Assembly (NCBI RefSeq): GCF_008831285.2
Contig: NC_045146.1
Coordinates: forward strand, 17,787,149 to 17,851,148
DNA length: 64,000 nt
Reading direction: 5' to 3'
From: Nymphaea colorata
Taxonomy: Eukaryota > Streptophyta > Magnoliopsida > Nymphaeales > Nymphaeaceae
The notes below the pieces were generated by a model. It was given only the letters and a program-made list of their open reading frames with translations, did not search any database and was not told where the DNA came from. Positions 12,398-24,271 of the stretch are shown piece after piece. The translations under genes were made by a program, and so were the position numbers. Every line of letters starts with the position of its first letter. The first letter of the stretch is position 1.

Positions 12398-15300
12398 GAT
12401 AATGCCACCGGCGACGAGCTATCCGGCAGGCAGAGGGCTGGTGAATGGTCTGCATTGCGATGTAGGGTCCTTGGACATTTGAAAGGAGCCATGGTTTGTG
12501 CATAGGTAAGACTAAGGTGACTGGTTTGGGTTAAGCATTTTGTGAAGTAGGGGTGAAGGTGGCCTGATAGTGAAGAAATGCCTTCTTGGTCATTCTAAGG
12601 CACACATTCTTTGCTGCCTAGAAGGACATCTATGTCGTTTGACTTTCATGAATGACCAAAGTGCCCTCATTTCATGGGGACAGGGAGAATGTGACTTTTG
12701 TCTCCAAATTGTTTAAAAAAGATTATTCCAATTAATTTTTCTATAATAAAATGATAATGATATGGCTGCACCAAGTGGACCTACTCCTAGCTCAAAAACT
12801 ATGAATTTGAGCAGCATATGCTCAGTCTAGTTTTGTATATGAGCATATTCTTACCATGAAAAAGTCAAACCTAAGATCACAACTTGGTTCCTAAATGGAC
12901 AGTCTTCCAAGTTTGAAATTTTGGTACATTGTGTGCTTGGTTCTTAAAGCTCTTGAAAAATGTGTGCATCTCACAATTACATGATGTGCTACTTGTTTTC
13001 AACAGCCAGCTTGTTTCATGTCTTGTTAAGGGGCACCATGAATCTAGTCCAAAATATGTTGTAAACTGAAGGTGGATATTGCATCTCTGTAACCGGCAAG
13101 TTTTGAATTGATTAGGCTGATTAAATTTAGGTGAGCTGGAGGAGTATTTCATTCTAATGTCACGAAGAGAGTTAAAGCTCCCACTTTCTCGTTCTTATAA
13201 GGTATAGGGCTTGCTTTTGGTGCTTTGGAGTGCTGCTCCACCATGCTTCAATTTGCACATTAATGACTACCCTTTGGAAGCATAGAATTGAGGATCAAAT
13301 AGAGTAGTTAATGAACCGGGTTCAAATAAGAGTGAAAGCTCATCTAGATAGCGTTAGAATTGGATCGGCCTATTCACCACTTAATACAATTACACGACCA
13401 CGTAATTGTGTTAACATGCCTGCTCACTAATTCATTCTCCCATTAACTTTTGAAACTTTGATACCGTTTAATTATATCTTACTTTCAAAGAATTCACCAA
13501 ATGGTGACTCTAACTGTACCAACTTACCAAGTGTCTCCACATTTGGAATAGCTATGGTTGAGTAAAAGACTTTTGTCTCAATTCACGTTGAGTAAAGACT
13601 TGGATTCATGGATCTCTTAATTTATGTTGTTATTCTTTTCTTGCGAGTGTAGTCCGGGTTTTATCTTTCTCAAATTAAGCCATTAAACAAAAATGATTCC
13701 ATCTTAGTAAAGCAAGACAAATCTTCTTCCGTGGAATATAATAACATGACATGATGCAAAGTTTCGTGAGGCAAGTTATTTTAGCAGTTTGCCTTTTACG
13801 AAAAGGAAAAGTTGGGTGCATTGGGATTGCAGATCTCTTTTCTTACTTTGCAGATCTTGATTTCTTGTTCTTTCCTTTTTCTTTGTTGGTACTTTAGATC
13901 AGATAAGCAGTCACCACCTCTCTCTTCGGATCTATGAATCAACGTATATATTCGATTTTTGAACCCTTTTCTGCCGTCAGCAGCACATGCCACGCCTGTT
14001 TTGCACTCTTTTGTTCTGAACAAGCAAGCTCCAGAATAGGTAAGCTTCGAGGTTCTAGAAGCTATAGAAATATTGGGATTTGGATCTCAGATCAACATGG
14101 ATTAGGAACCGGTTTTAAAGGGTATGGAGGTAGGACCATGGCTTCAGACAAGTGCACCATCTACAAATGTTTAATTAGCCTAGAAATTCCTCCAAACTCT
14201 CAGAGAATCCTTCATTTTATTTTATCTTGCACATATCTACTAAACAAGATTAACAAATAATAACAAAATGGACTAAGATTCATAAATATTAGCAACAAAA
14301 TTACTTCTCACAGACAGGCTGAGGTTGGGGCGTTGGGCAGACTCCAGACAGATTATGCCACGACCTGAACGAACTTTCAGAATATGATAGAAGTCTCTTT
14401 TCATTATATATTTTCAGGAGCATTGACGACACGAGTCTGTATAAACATAAAGGATTGGCGATTGGTGAAGCTTATAGATACCAGTTAGGCAGTCACGAAT
14501 CAACTCCTACTCGCCGGTCGGCGACACTCTCATGTTGCTTACCGGCATTCAGGAACTTCCAGCTTCAGATTCATCTTCCTATTACCATCTTCAGACTTGG
14601 ACACAGCGGAGAATCAGGAAAAGTAAACAGAAAAAAGAAGAACGCTGAGTGACAAGATTTCAGATATTTTTCCATAAAAATGTAGTTGATGTATTCTATC
14701 CTTTTCTTCTTGGTCGCCACAATGTTGAACATTTATAAGATGGATCAGAAACGCAGGTCAAGCCTCCATTCAACAAATTTCTAAAATGCAAAGATGTACT
14801 AATCTCAGCGGACTTGGTTTTCATGGCAAGCAAAGATGATGCAAAGATCAGAACCACCATTGAGTCGCAGGAACAGATTGAAAACTCATGATAATGCAGC
14901 CAAGTTGCCAAAATTGCATCCCAGTTTCAAGTTTGAACAAGACAAAGGATAGGTACTAGAAGAGGAAAACAAATTCAATGTTTCATCTGGCGACAACAGT
15001 TAACTTTGTATTGTCTGTAACGTCAGATAACATATTTGAGCTAACATATGACCAGCTTCATGATAACAACGTTGAAACAATGGTTTGTGAGTTTGTGGGC
15101 TGCGTAGGTGAAACTTGATTGAATAGACATGGTAGGGTTGCAAATGGATCGGCTCAAGAAAATGAGGTGATTGAAACTTGATCTAGCGTCTTCATCTTAT
15201 CAATCTACACGTCAGAAATTTTTTTCTTTTTTTATTAGAACAGGAGCAATATAATATTATATGTGAAACTTTAATCTTCAAAATCTGGAGGGGCCATGGC

Positions 15301-16704
15301 CCCCCGGCTCTGCCTCAGTCATGTGGTACCGTTACTTATTTCTTCCACGCATATTAAAGTCACTAAACGCTAAGCGCACGCGTGCTTAACATGTCCCACT
15401 GGTGGGTCGTCTCTAATCTAATCTTTGCTTCTTTCTTGCACGCCACATCATTAGCTGGTCCAGTTTCTTCAGGTTTGATGAAAACTAAGCATTCTCTCGT
15501 TTGAAGCCGAGAAAATGCTTTGTTAGAAACAAAGTCATCGAAGAAAAAGTTTCCTGGGATAATTTTCACTGTTACTGCTGAAAGAACATCTTTTAAAGGC
15601 AAAAGAATTTTGTTTTTATGCGTGATTTTCCTTTTTGGAGATTTTGTTACTGTATTTTTAGAATGAAAAATAGCTTCTCTGTATCAGTAAACATTACCTT
15701 CCATAGATGCCAAACATTATAATGTGCCCCGCAATGCGAACAGGGACCTAAAAGCAAGCACTGACGAGCTCCCTCCATTAATGAACTTGTAAATTAATGA
15801 AGCGGGGCAAGTCGGAGTACTAATAAAAATTGCACAGAAAACACGCTAGCAGTAAACCACATTGTCCTCTTCACAGGACCAAATGGGTACACGATGATTT
15901 TCTTGTTTTCCATTAGAGGGGCTTTGTTCTCTTCCATTTTGGGGAATTAATGGAATTTTGAGCACCTGAACATATTTGAGCTAACATATATATAACCAGC
16001 TTCATGGAACATTCAAAGACTGTCTAATTCCGTTGCAACTCTTCACGGTCGTTTGACAGCAGAAACACTCAGTTTATGAACGTCATGTAAATCTTTTTGA
16101 TCTTATGAATCTGAGATTCGGGTAGATTTATGAAATGCTAGTTACTCCATCATGAAACAGTAAATCGTCTTTCCTACCAAACAACTCCTGCTGGGAGGTC
16201 TTCTCCCTCATTCATTCGCATAGACTGCGGAATTAAACAATTCTTAATTTATCAAGTAGCTTGTTCATGGAAATTGTCTCCCCACCTGCTTGCTTGGCCA
16301 GGAAGTTGGACTTTAAGAGTTTTAACAATTTCAAGCTAAAGATAACCAAGAAGTATATTTAGAACGTCTCTCGTAGGGTACAACTACTGTTGACTTACCT
16401 ATCGAAAATAACAAACAAACAAATATATATATATTTATTTATTTATTTATTTATTCATTTATTGGTGGGTAGAAAGGATAAGATGGAGTTGATGAGTGGC
16501 ATGATTGCCTCGTATGCTACGTATCATAGAATACCAAATCTTGGGCATCTACTTTTGCACAAAAAGCTGGTGAGTTATTCGTCTTTTGTGCCATTGAGAG
16601 GTTTCAAATTCTTTTTTTTTTTGCTGCTTCTTTCTTTCTTAGGTGTGAAAGCTGATGAGTTAGACTTTACAAATTGTGCTACTAGATGCATATTAGTTAG
16701 TGCA
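12398..16704. other. Gene-free stretch upstream of the thaumatin-like gene
   Basis: The first few hundred bases should hold the promoter of the minus-strand thaumatin-like gene. The rest shows no supported coding sequence. A phrase of about 35 bases (catatttgagctaacatat followed by ccagcttcatg) occurs twice, near 15,029 and near 15,968. A GGGGCCATGGCC-type transposon end lies near 15,281-15,315 without a partner I can identify. Confidence 0.5.
16432..16463. repeat. (ATTT)n microsatellite
   Basis: Consecutive ATTT units follow a short AT run. No gene context. Confidence 0.75.
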
Positions 16705-17095
16705 GAACAATGAGTCGAGCTAGGTCAAGCTCCACTCGGACTTGTTGGTTAAAGCCAAAACAAGTTGAGCTTGCGTTCAAACGTATGCTCAAAGAGTCAA
16801 ACAAGTTGAGTTCAAGCTGTAAGAAGCTGAGTCATTTAAACTCGACTCAACTACACAACGAACATTGAATTATAATGAGAAAATAGTCAAATGAGTGACA
16901 ACCAAACGAATTAAATAAGTTGAAAGAAATGAGACATGCTTAATATAAATGAGTTAAAGGAGTGGAGTTTGAGCTCTACATTGTATCATCTAGTAGTTGA
17001 GCTTGAGCTTGTTCTATCGAGCTAAACTTGAGTTCAAGCTCGAGTTTTCTAAGGCAGTTGAATTGCGTAGCTCGAGCTTGACCAAGATCATGTTA
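16705..17095. repeat. GAGTCGAGCT-type degenerate repeat element
   Basis: The segment is dense in variants of GAGTCGAGCT, CAAGTTGAGC and GAGCTCGAGC on both strands around an AT-rich middle. The same family appears at 60,060-60,326 and near 62,030-62,200. It is probably a decayed inverted-repeat DNA transposon; exact ends are unclear. Confidence 0.5.
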
Positions 17096-17140
17096 TAAAA
17101 CTTAGCGTTAGTGCCTTATCCTTTTGACCGCAAATATGGT

Positions 17141-17378
17141 CAGTGGTAGAGTTAGGTGTGGGCATATATAGGTAGTCATCTGCCTAGACCCCCGCTCATT
17201 TTCATTTTCAATAGTGAGCTGGGACCAGTCGGCTTCTCTACTCACCATAAAGCTCTTATAATAATTGGCCGAGCGATGTTTTAGCCAAACGAAAATTCTA
17301 GTACACAAATTCTTCTTTTCTTATTAAAATTTTCGGAGGGGACCATGGCTCCTGCCGGCCTCCCGAGCTTTGCCACTG
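17141..17378. mobile_element. Degenerate hAT-like MITE with CAGTGG ends
   Basis: The left end CAGTGGTAGAGTT and the reverse complement of the right end, CAGTGGCAAAGCT, match at 10 of 13 positions. The flanking octamers do not match well, so this copy is old or the ends are misplaced. It belongs to the same family as the elements at 19,323 and 56,724. Confidence 0.45.
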
Positions 17379-17570
17379 CTTATAATTGTCTCTCACCTAA
17401 AATAGCTCCACCATCAGATATACTAACTTCATTTTTTATATTTTGAATTACAAGGCAATTTAAGTAATTGAAATTGATTTATAAAAAAAAATATAAATCT
17501 ACATTGGTAATCCGGCATCACATCGGCAAATGCGCATGGGTCGATATGGGCGCATCCATACTAATAATAA

Positions 17571-17841
17571 TAAGGGTGGGCATCGGACCGGGCCAAGCCC
17601 GGCCCGGCCCATTTGAAATTAAAAATTAGTTTTTTAATTATAAAATATTTTTTTAAAATATAAAATGTATTTAATAATACTAAATATATATTTTTAAAAC
17701 AAAAAAATAAAAAAAAAATTTTTAATGTAAACGGGTCGGACCGGGCCCGACCCGGGCCGGGAAATTCCCAACCCAAGCCCGGGCCGAGAAATTCCCAGCC
17801 CAAGCCCGAGCCCAATCGGGCTGGCCCGTTGCGGAGGCCTA
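17571..17841. mobile_element. hAT-like MITE with GC-rich arms and AT-rich core
   Basis: GC-rich arms (GGGTGGGCATCGGACCGGGCC on the left; CGGGCTGGCCCGTTGC on the right) enclose an AT-rich core. The flanks 17563-17570 and 17842-17849 are both AATAATAA, a perfect 8-bp target duplication, though of low complexity. Within the right arm a unit of about 28 bases containing GAAATTCCCA and CCCAAGCCC is repeated twice in tandem. Confidence 0.65.
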
Positions 17842-18804
17842 AATAATAACTATGGGGGCCAACTAAGTGAAACATTTTTGTTACACGCCACAAGCTTCAA
17901 AATGCTAATCTTTGTTTTTCTTTTTTTTTTTTCTATAAAGAAAAGATCATGATATTTTTTTTTCTTGTGCAGTATATTAGTTAAGATTTGACGACTGACA
18001 AATGCACGGTGAGAAAAAGAGGAGCAAACAATTTGTATACATAGGCAAGGTTTTTTTTTTTTCATTATTATTTCAATTGACGACGCGCCTCATACGGTGA
18101 ATGATTGGCTCTTGCATGTGGGGGCATTCATTCTTTCATTCTCAAACTCAACTCAAGGAAACAATATAGCTATTCTTCTGGAGTACAAACGGTGGATAGG
18201 ACTTGTGCCTCACTCCGGGTCCCCAAAAGAAAAACCTTGAATTCCGAAAGCCGGAAAAGGGGGATGAGCTTCAGTCTCTTCACATCATCTCCTTCAATAG
18301 AATCATGTGTGGCTGAAAATTTTGATATAATAATTGATGGTAACTCGTAGGGGATGAGCATGTGACCTCAAAAACCATGATCCCAGATCAAATCAGATCT
18401 CCCGCACTCGTTATACAAGAAAAAGAGACATTATTTTGAACAGATTATTCTTTAATAATCCAAGGGGACACTTGAAATCTACCTTCCTTTACAATTATTC
18501 ATTCTTCTATTTGTAAAGTTTATGGTGGAATCCTATACACTTTTCAAGACCAAGAAATTGTCCCCACTAAAAAAAAAAAAAGGAGAAAAAGCAATAGTTT
18601 AGTTGGGTGGACAACCACATGTCATATAATTCATTTTAGGGTACAAAAGCCCATACCCATTGAGAATGACACCATTGGTGGGTGGGATCCAAAAAAATTG
18701 AAATGAGACAGTTGTTGGCCATTGATGCTCATCCCACCTACCCTTTAATCTTCAAGTCATGCCAATTCTATGAGCTTTATACCAGAAGGTTGCATCTATG
18801 GACT

Positions 18805-18837
18805 TCAATTATTAAGCTTTTGTCTCTTCATTGATTT

Positions 18838-18877
<40 letters not shown>

Positions 18878-18930
18878 GCTTTTGTCTCTGCATTGATTTC
18901 AATATATATATATATATATATTAAGTGCAC
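18805..18930. repeat. Tandem duplication with AT microsatellites
   Basis: The phrase AAGCTTTTGTCTCT, then CATTGATTTCAATATATA, occurs twice back to back, each copy ending in an AT run. Slippage or unequal exchange at the AT tract would explain it. Confidence 0.8.
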
Positions 18931-19322
18931 ACACATACACATACATACGCACACAGATAACTCCAATGACAATATGCATCTTAATTAAGATCTAAAACGA
19001 ATCCCAAGAAATCATAAGCACATATTGAACTCCTAATAATGTGTTGTGAATGACATCAAAATTATTGGGATTCTAGAAACGTTTTGGATCTGGTTGTCAG
19101 ACAAGTCGGTGGAGCGTACGAATGCGAGGGGCCCTCAGCTCGGATCCAGGTCCTTTCCCTCACCGCGTCATTGTCCACCGTCGGGTAAACCTGTAGATGG
19201 AGAGACGAAGCTAACAATGTCTGTGGTTGCAAGGCCGACTCACTTTTTGACTGCTGGTGTATTGTCCAACCTCAAAAGTTACTTCGGTAGATCATCTCTC
19301 ATTTTCTCACATACCATCCAAT

Positions 19323-19517
19323 CAGGGGCGAAACCAGGATTTTATTGAGGGACGGGCCAAACCATCGGCGGGTCGGGCCAAGAGAAGCGACGGTAGGGCC
19401 AAGAGGAACAATGGGTCCGGCCAAACAAAAAAAAAATTTAATTTTTTACATATAATTTTTTTTTTCTAAGCTCACCCGGGCCATGGCCCGGGCGGGCTCC
19501 CCCTCCCTCCGCCCCTC
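19323..19517. mobile_element. hAT-like MITE, 195 bp, with 8-bp target duplication
   Basis: The ends are CAGGGGCG and, reverse-complemented, GAGGGGCGGAG. The flanking octamers 19315-19322 (CATCCAAT) and 19518-19525 (CATCTAAT) match at 7 of 8 positions. It has GC-rich ends with a poly-A/T core and no coding capacity. Terminal sequence and 8-bp duplication fit the hAT superfamily. Confidence 0.65.
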
Positions 19518-19525
19518 CATCTAAT

Positions 19526-22211
19526 GTAAAAGAGAGAGTTAGTTTTCACTTTTCATTTTAGATTTTTATGACATTAAATCTCTGTACTGCAAAAGAGAGA
19601 CACTTACATACTAGTTGCAGTATAGCATGGCGCCCATGGAAGTGGAGTACGTCTGCACCCCAATTGAAGTTCACTGAGAAAAGTGGGCTCAGGGCTCACT
19701 AAGTGGTCGACCTTTTCCACTGGGTTTGTCTGGTTTATGTGCATGCAAACAAACATGCATGTCTTTAGTTTGATTAATTCCTGCATACTTCAAGAAAAAG
19801 AGTGATGCCACATACTTAAATGTTTTTTGGCGTTTTGATCTTTCGCCAGTTTCACATGGTGGGCCGAAACGCTTGGCTGGCACTTCCATTCCGCTACAGT
19901 CACCTCCATGCTCTTGATCAATGAAGAACAGCACTTACCTAACAGCAATCTATAACTTTGTATGTTGACATTGTAATAGCATTGGCGCCTGTAAATGTAC
20001 AGGCACACCTAATCTTCATTTCTGTATAAAAAAGCACATAGAAAAGCTATAAATGTTACAATTTATTGAAAGCAAACCTAACTTTGTTCACTTGCCTATA
20101 TTTAAAACTTCTATTATTTGATTACGATTGATCTTACATGAGATGAGAAGTAAAAATGAGGCTTTCAATGGTGCAAACGAATCCTTGCCATATAAAAAAA
20201 CAAACATGCCACGTATTAGTAAAAGCCAAGATTTCCGGCGTATTTTTCTGTGGGCAAATCTACTCAAGCAATACAAAAAGTGAAATACAGGCGACATGAA
20301 AGATTGATAGCCGCAACGGCTACAAATTGGAGTCACGTGGAGAACTGCACCTGTCGGATACGAATCGAATCGGCAAATAAATGAGATCAGATAATGGCTA
20401 ATGGGCTCCACGAACCGATCCCTTTTGATATAAAAGAAAAAAAGAAGAAGGAATTTTTATTATATGCTTAGGAGATGTGGTTCCTCGCTAAAAGACTGAT
20501 CCTGGAAATCTCACATTTTCTTCTCTAACATCAAAATTTATCAATCTGAAAAAGTTTCAATTTTCTTTAGAATTTAAAAGAACTAAGAGTAGTCCAAGCC
20601 TGTTCTTTCTATTGCTTTAGTTGGTAGCCAGGAGTCTATTGTTTAATTGATCTAAAGTGCTAGTGAAGCGCCAAAGCTGGCAGATTGATTAACTTTTAAC
20701 ATGTTAAATTAAAACACGAAACAGGTTTTCCAGAAAAACGATTTCTCACGAATCAAACATAACAAATTTAATTAAGTAACATCATTTCGACGAACAAATC
20801 AGCACTGACATCAAAATTGGCCTACCCATTTGGTTACATAGCCAATTCAATAGTGCCATGTGTCAATTTTTTGATATTTTAAAATATTTTAAGAATTTTT
20901 ATAATTATTTTTATATATTTTGATTTATTTTTTTTGAAATGGCCTTCTCGCAACATTGAATCTAACCTCGAATAGATGCTCTATTAACTTAAAACAAATT
21001 GCTTATGGATGGGATTTTATTACCAGGGATAACTGATGCTAGCCATCAAACTAGACCTCAGGCTTATAGTGACATTAAATCAAGCGAACATATGGCCGAA
21101 ATGAGAGAAAGCGATACCTCGGAAAAGGTCAAACTCGGTCCCCCTTTTCTCCTACCCTCAGGGTTCAGGGCTGCTTTTGCTTTATACATGGACTAAATGA
21201 GTCTTTATACATGGACTAAATGAGTCTAGGACCTGGACCATTAATGGTCACCATGTTGCATCAAGTTTAAAATTCATTGCAGCCACATGAAAAAAACTTG
21301 CCTGTTTATATTTTAGTAAAAGAATGATAGAATGGTTCATTTCACTTAGTAGGTCCAATTGTCGACAAGAAGGTCTTAATGTGATTTTGGACGTCTATGA
21401 TAACCACTTACTCTGCTCTCAATACTGTGGATCTGGCATGGGTCCAGTGTCAGATCTGATGAAACTGCAAATCTGGCATCCCAAATGTCTGAAAACCCGT
21501 AAGTCTGGATCTGATTCGACAGTTATCGGGCTAAATATGCATGATCTAGATCTGAAAATCACAAGATTCAAATCACGGCACATGAAGCCAATGGATCAGA
21601 CTAGAATCGGATAACCATGCAATCTGCTACAGGGAAGTCTCAGATATGAAAAAAAAAACATACGATTAAAATGTCGGTCTGGATTCAGATTTAAAAAATA
21701 ACACCAGATTGGATTCAGATTCAATTTCAAGTAATATTTGATTGGGTTCAGATGGGGACTCGAACATGGATTCAATTTTAAATAAATATCCTATGTCTAA
21801 TATCCATACATTTCGGAAGTTGTTCTTCATATATCAAAATGTGGTTTGGATAGGGATCGAATTCAAATGTAAAAATAGAAGTCAGGTTCGGGTCCGGTCC
21901 TGTTCTGATTGTGAATTTAAAAGTCAGAGTTGGATACAATATAAACTTTTCTTAAAGGGGGTACATCTGATTCGAATCCATCCATTGAGATCTTTACTCA
22001 CGCTCAAGTGACCCCAATCACATCTAGTTACCACAAATTTCTTATGAAATCCGAACTTAAATAGATCAAATTGTCGCGTCAAATATGAGGATCTGATGCT
22101 TAAGATGAAACTTCCAAAGTCCATGGAATTTAATGTCCATTTAGAGATCTGACTGAACCGGAGTTTTTCTCACATCTCGTCCAAAGAGTCACAACTTTCA
22201 AAGCCATCAAA

Positions 22212-22215
<4 letters not shown>
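19526..22215. other. Gene-free stretch
   Basis: No coding region is supported. Between about 21,420 and 21,960 variants of GGATTCAGAT and GATCTGA recur on both strands, which suggests a decayed transposon, but I cannot set ends. The stretch near 20,870-20,940 is strongly AT-rich. Confidence 0.45.

Positions 22216-22302
<87 letters not shown>
22216..22302. repeat. Compound (CT)n(AT)n microsatellite
   Basis: About 43 bases of CT repeat are followed directly by about 44 bases of AT repeat. No gene lies within 1.9 kb. Confidence 0.9.
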
Positions 22303-22305
<3 letters not shown>

Positions 22306-22608
22306 CCATATAATAAAATAAAAGAAAAAAAAAAACATCACCACCATGACAGAAGCACCTTCCTTGAAGGGCGTTGGTCCGTAATGCTTCCTTCCACATA
22401 ATTGATAAACTCGTCAGCGTTTCATCTTAATTTTTTTTGTCTTCTTTGCCATTACTCTCAGACCATTGAATTATTTCACACGACACACCGAATGCTTTAG
22501 GATTATATAATAACCACCAGTGGCAACGTCAAGAACATCATCTCTTGCACTTGCTATAATTTCTCCAAATTAAACAATAATCTGCCGTGGCCCTCAACTT
22601 TGACTGAC

Positions 22609-22657
<49 letters not shown>

Positions 22658-22670
22658 AAGATATATATAA
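22609..22670. repeat. Compound (AT)n(GA)n microsatellite
   Basis: An AT run changes into a GA run and then a short AT run. Confidence 0.85.
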
Positions 22671-23937
22671 GACTGAGCCACATCAACACTCTTTCATACC
22701 ATTAAATAAGACATTCCAGAAGCAAACTGAACTGAGGACGTAGTTAATATATGCTACACAACTGGATCAATTGCGCTGCCCATCATTTGGTAGAGAGAGA
22801 AAGAAAAAGTGGAAGTCCCCAATAAAGAGAAAAAGAGCTTGGAATATGCTTGGAATCTGATGAGATTTGGCAACAAATAGAAGAACAAGTTCTCAACGGC
22901 TCTTTCTATACGTATGCTTTGCCGGAAGTGCTCTTGTTCTTTTCCTGAATTTCCTTGCACTTTCTTCACAAGTAGATTAATTGGGTAGAACAGTGAAGTG
23001 GTAGGGTCGGCATTTGATCCAAGGTTTTCATCTCAGCACTTCACGACTCCCTCTTTAATTTGTCTTTTGAATCGGCAAGCGCAGTTCACAAGCAAAAGGT
23101 TACAGTTCGAACAACTATTAATGGTGGTTGCCTTGTCAATCAATAACGAAAACTGCGTCACAGCTAAAACTGTTCTTCTTTCTTTTTCTAAAGTAAAGCA
23201 CCATGAACAGAAAATTTTTATTTTTATTTACTAAGAACAGAGACGATTTGAATGTTCATGATCTAAGGGGTCATGTCAATTTTCTCTTATAATGAGTGAG
23301 TACATTTTAGAAAGAGGACTCAATCATATATGGTAATGGTATAGTAAAAACTCAAAACCACATTTATCTATATCGTGCGTGAGACTGGGACACCCTTATA
23401 TACCAAAATTCATATAATATCTTTTTTACCAAATAATCCAACCCAAGAGACTGACTGCATGTTCTCAAATTGAAGAAGATGTTCTAATTCATTTTTGGAC
23501 TAAGAAAGTAAAACGCACAAAGAATTCGCTTGACGGATGTTTTGGAGCCAGTATTGCAGAAATGACAAACATGTCCTGAGGATAAGCTTTTTGGATGCAT
23601 GTTGACCATATCAACTTTCTTTGGAATAGAAAAAGATGGCAACCAAACTGGAAGATCTATAATCTTTTTTGTCAAACACAAGAATGTTTTTGTCAATGAA
23701 AAGAAAAGTGCAAATGATAAACCCAAATCGAATTGTGTTCCCGAGACAAAGTAAAAAAACGTAGACTCAGATTGAAAATTGAGATTTAGGTGACTGCACA
23801 TAACAGAAACAAATTAATGAAAAAAAAAATGAAAACTGAAAAAATGGAAAGTAAAATCAAAGTAGGTAATTGACTTTCCTCTTTAATATGAGGGTGGCGT
23901 CTCCATTTTGAGCAGCCGTTCCCAAGCATTACACGCT

Positions 23938-24271
23938 AGAGAGAGAGAGAGAGAGAGAGAGAGATTTCTTGCAAGATGATTCATTCATAGAGTTGTTGAG
24001 CTGGGTACATCGTTTTTGCTGTTTGCTGTTATTTTGGTTAATTTGAGCAATTGGTTTGCCGGAATCTGCTTCTTGGAGAGAGAGAGAGAGGGGGGAGAGA
24101 GAGAGAGAGGGGAGAGATAGATTGAGAGAGAGAGAGAGAGAGAGAGATTTCTTGTAAGGTCATTCATTCATAGAGTTGTTGAGCTCGGTACATCGTTTTT
24201 TCTGTTTGCTGTTAGATTTTGGTTAACTTGAGCAATTGGTTTGCCGGAATCTGCTTCTTGGAGAGAGGGAG
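23938..24271 (+). repeat. Tandem duplication of the TBC gene 5' leader, bounded by GA tracts
   Basis: A block of about 115 bases begins GATTTCTTG and runs through CATTCATAGAGTTGTTGAGCT to GGAATCTGCTTCTTGGAGAG. It occurs at about 23,964-24,080 and again at about 24,147-24,265, with an offset of 183-185 bases. Each copy is preceded by a long GA run. Only the second copy is followed by the ATG of the TBC gene. The copies differ at few positions, so the event looks recent relative to the other repeats here. Confidence 0.85.

Noticed and set aside
13934-14260. 108-codon plus-strand frame in the intergenic region
   Set aside because: It has no recognisable family, no conserved motif and no nearby coding exons in phase.
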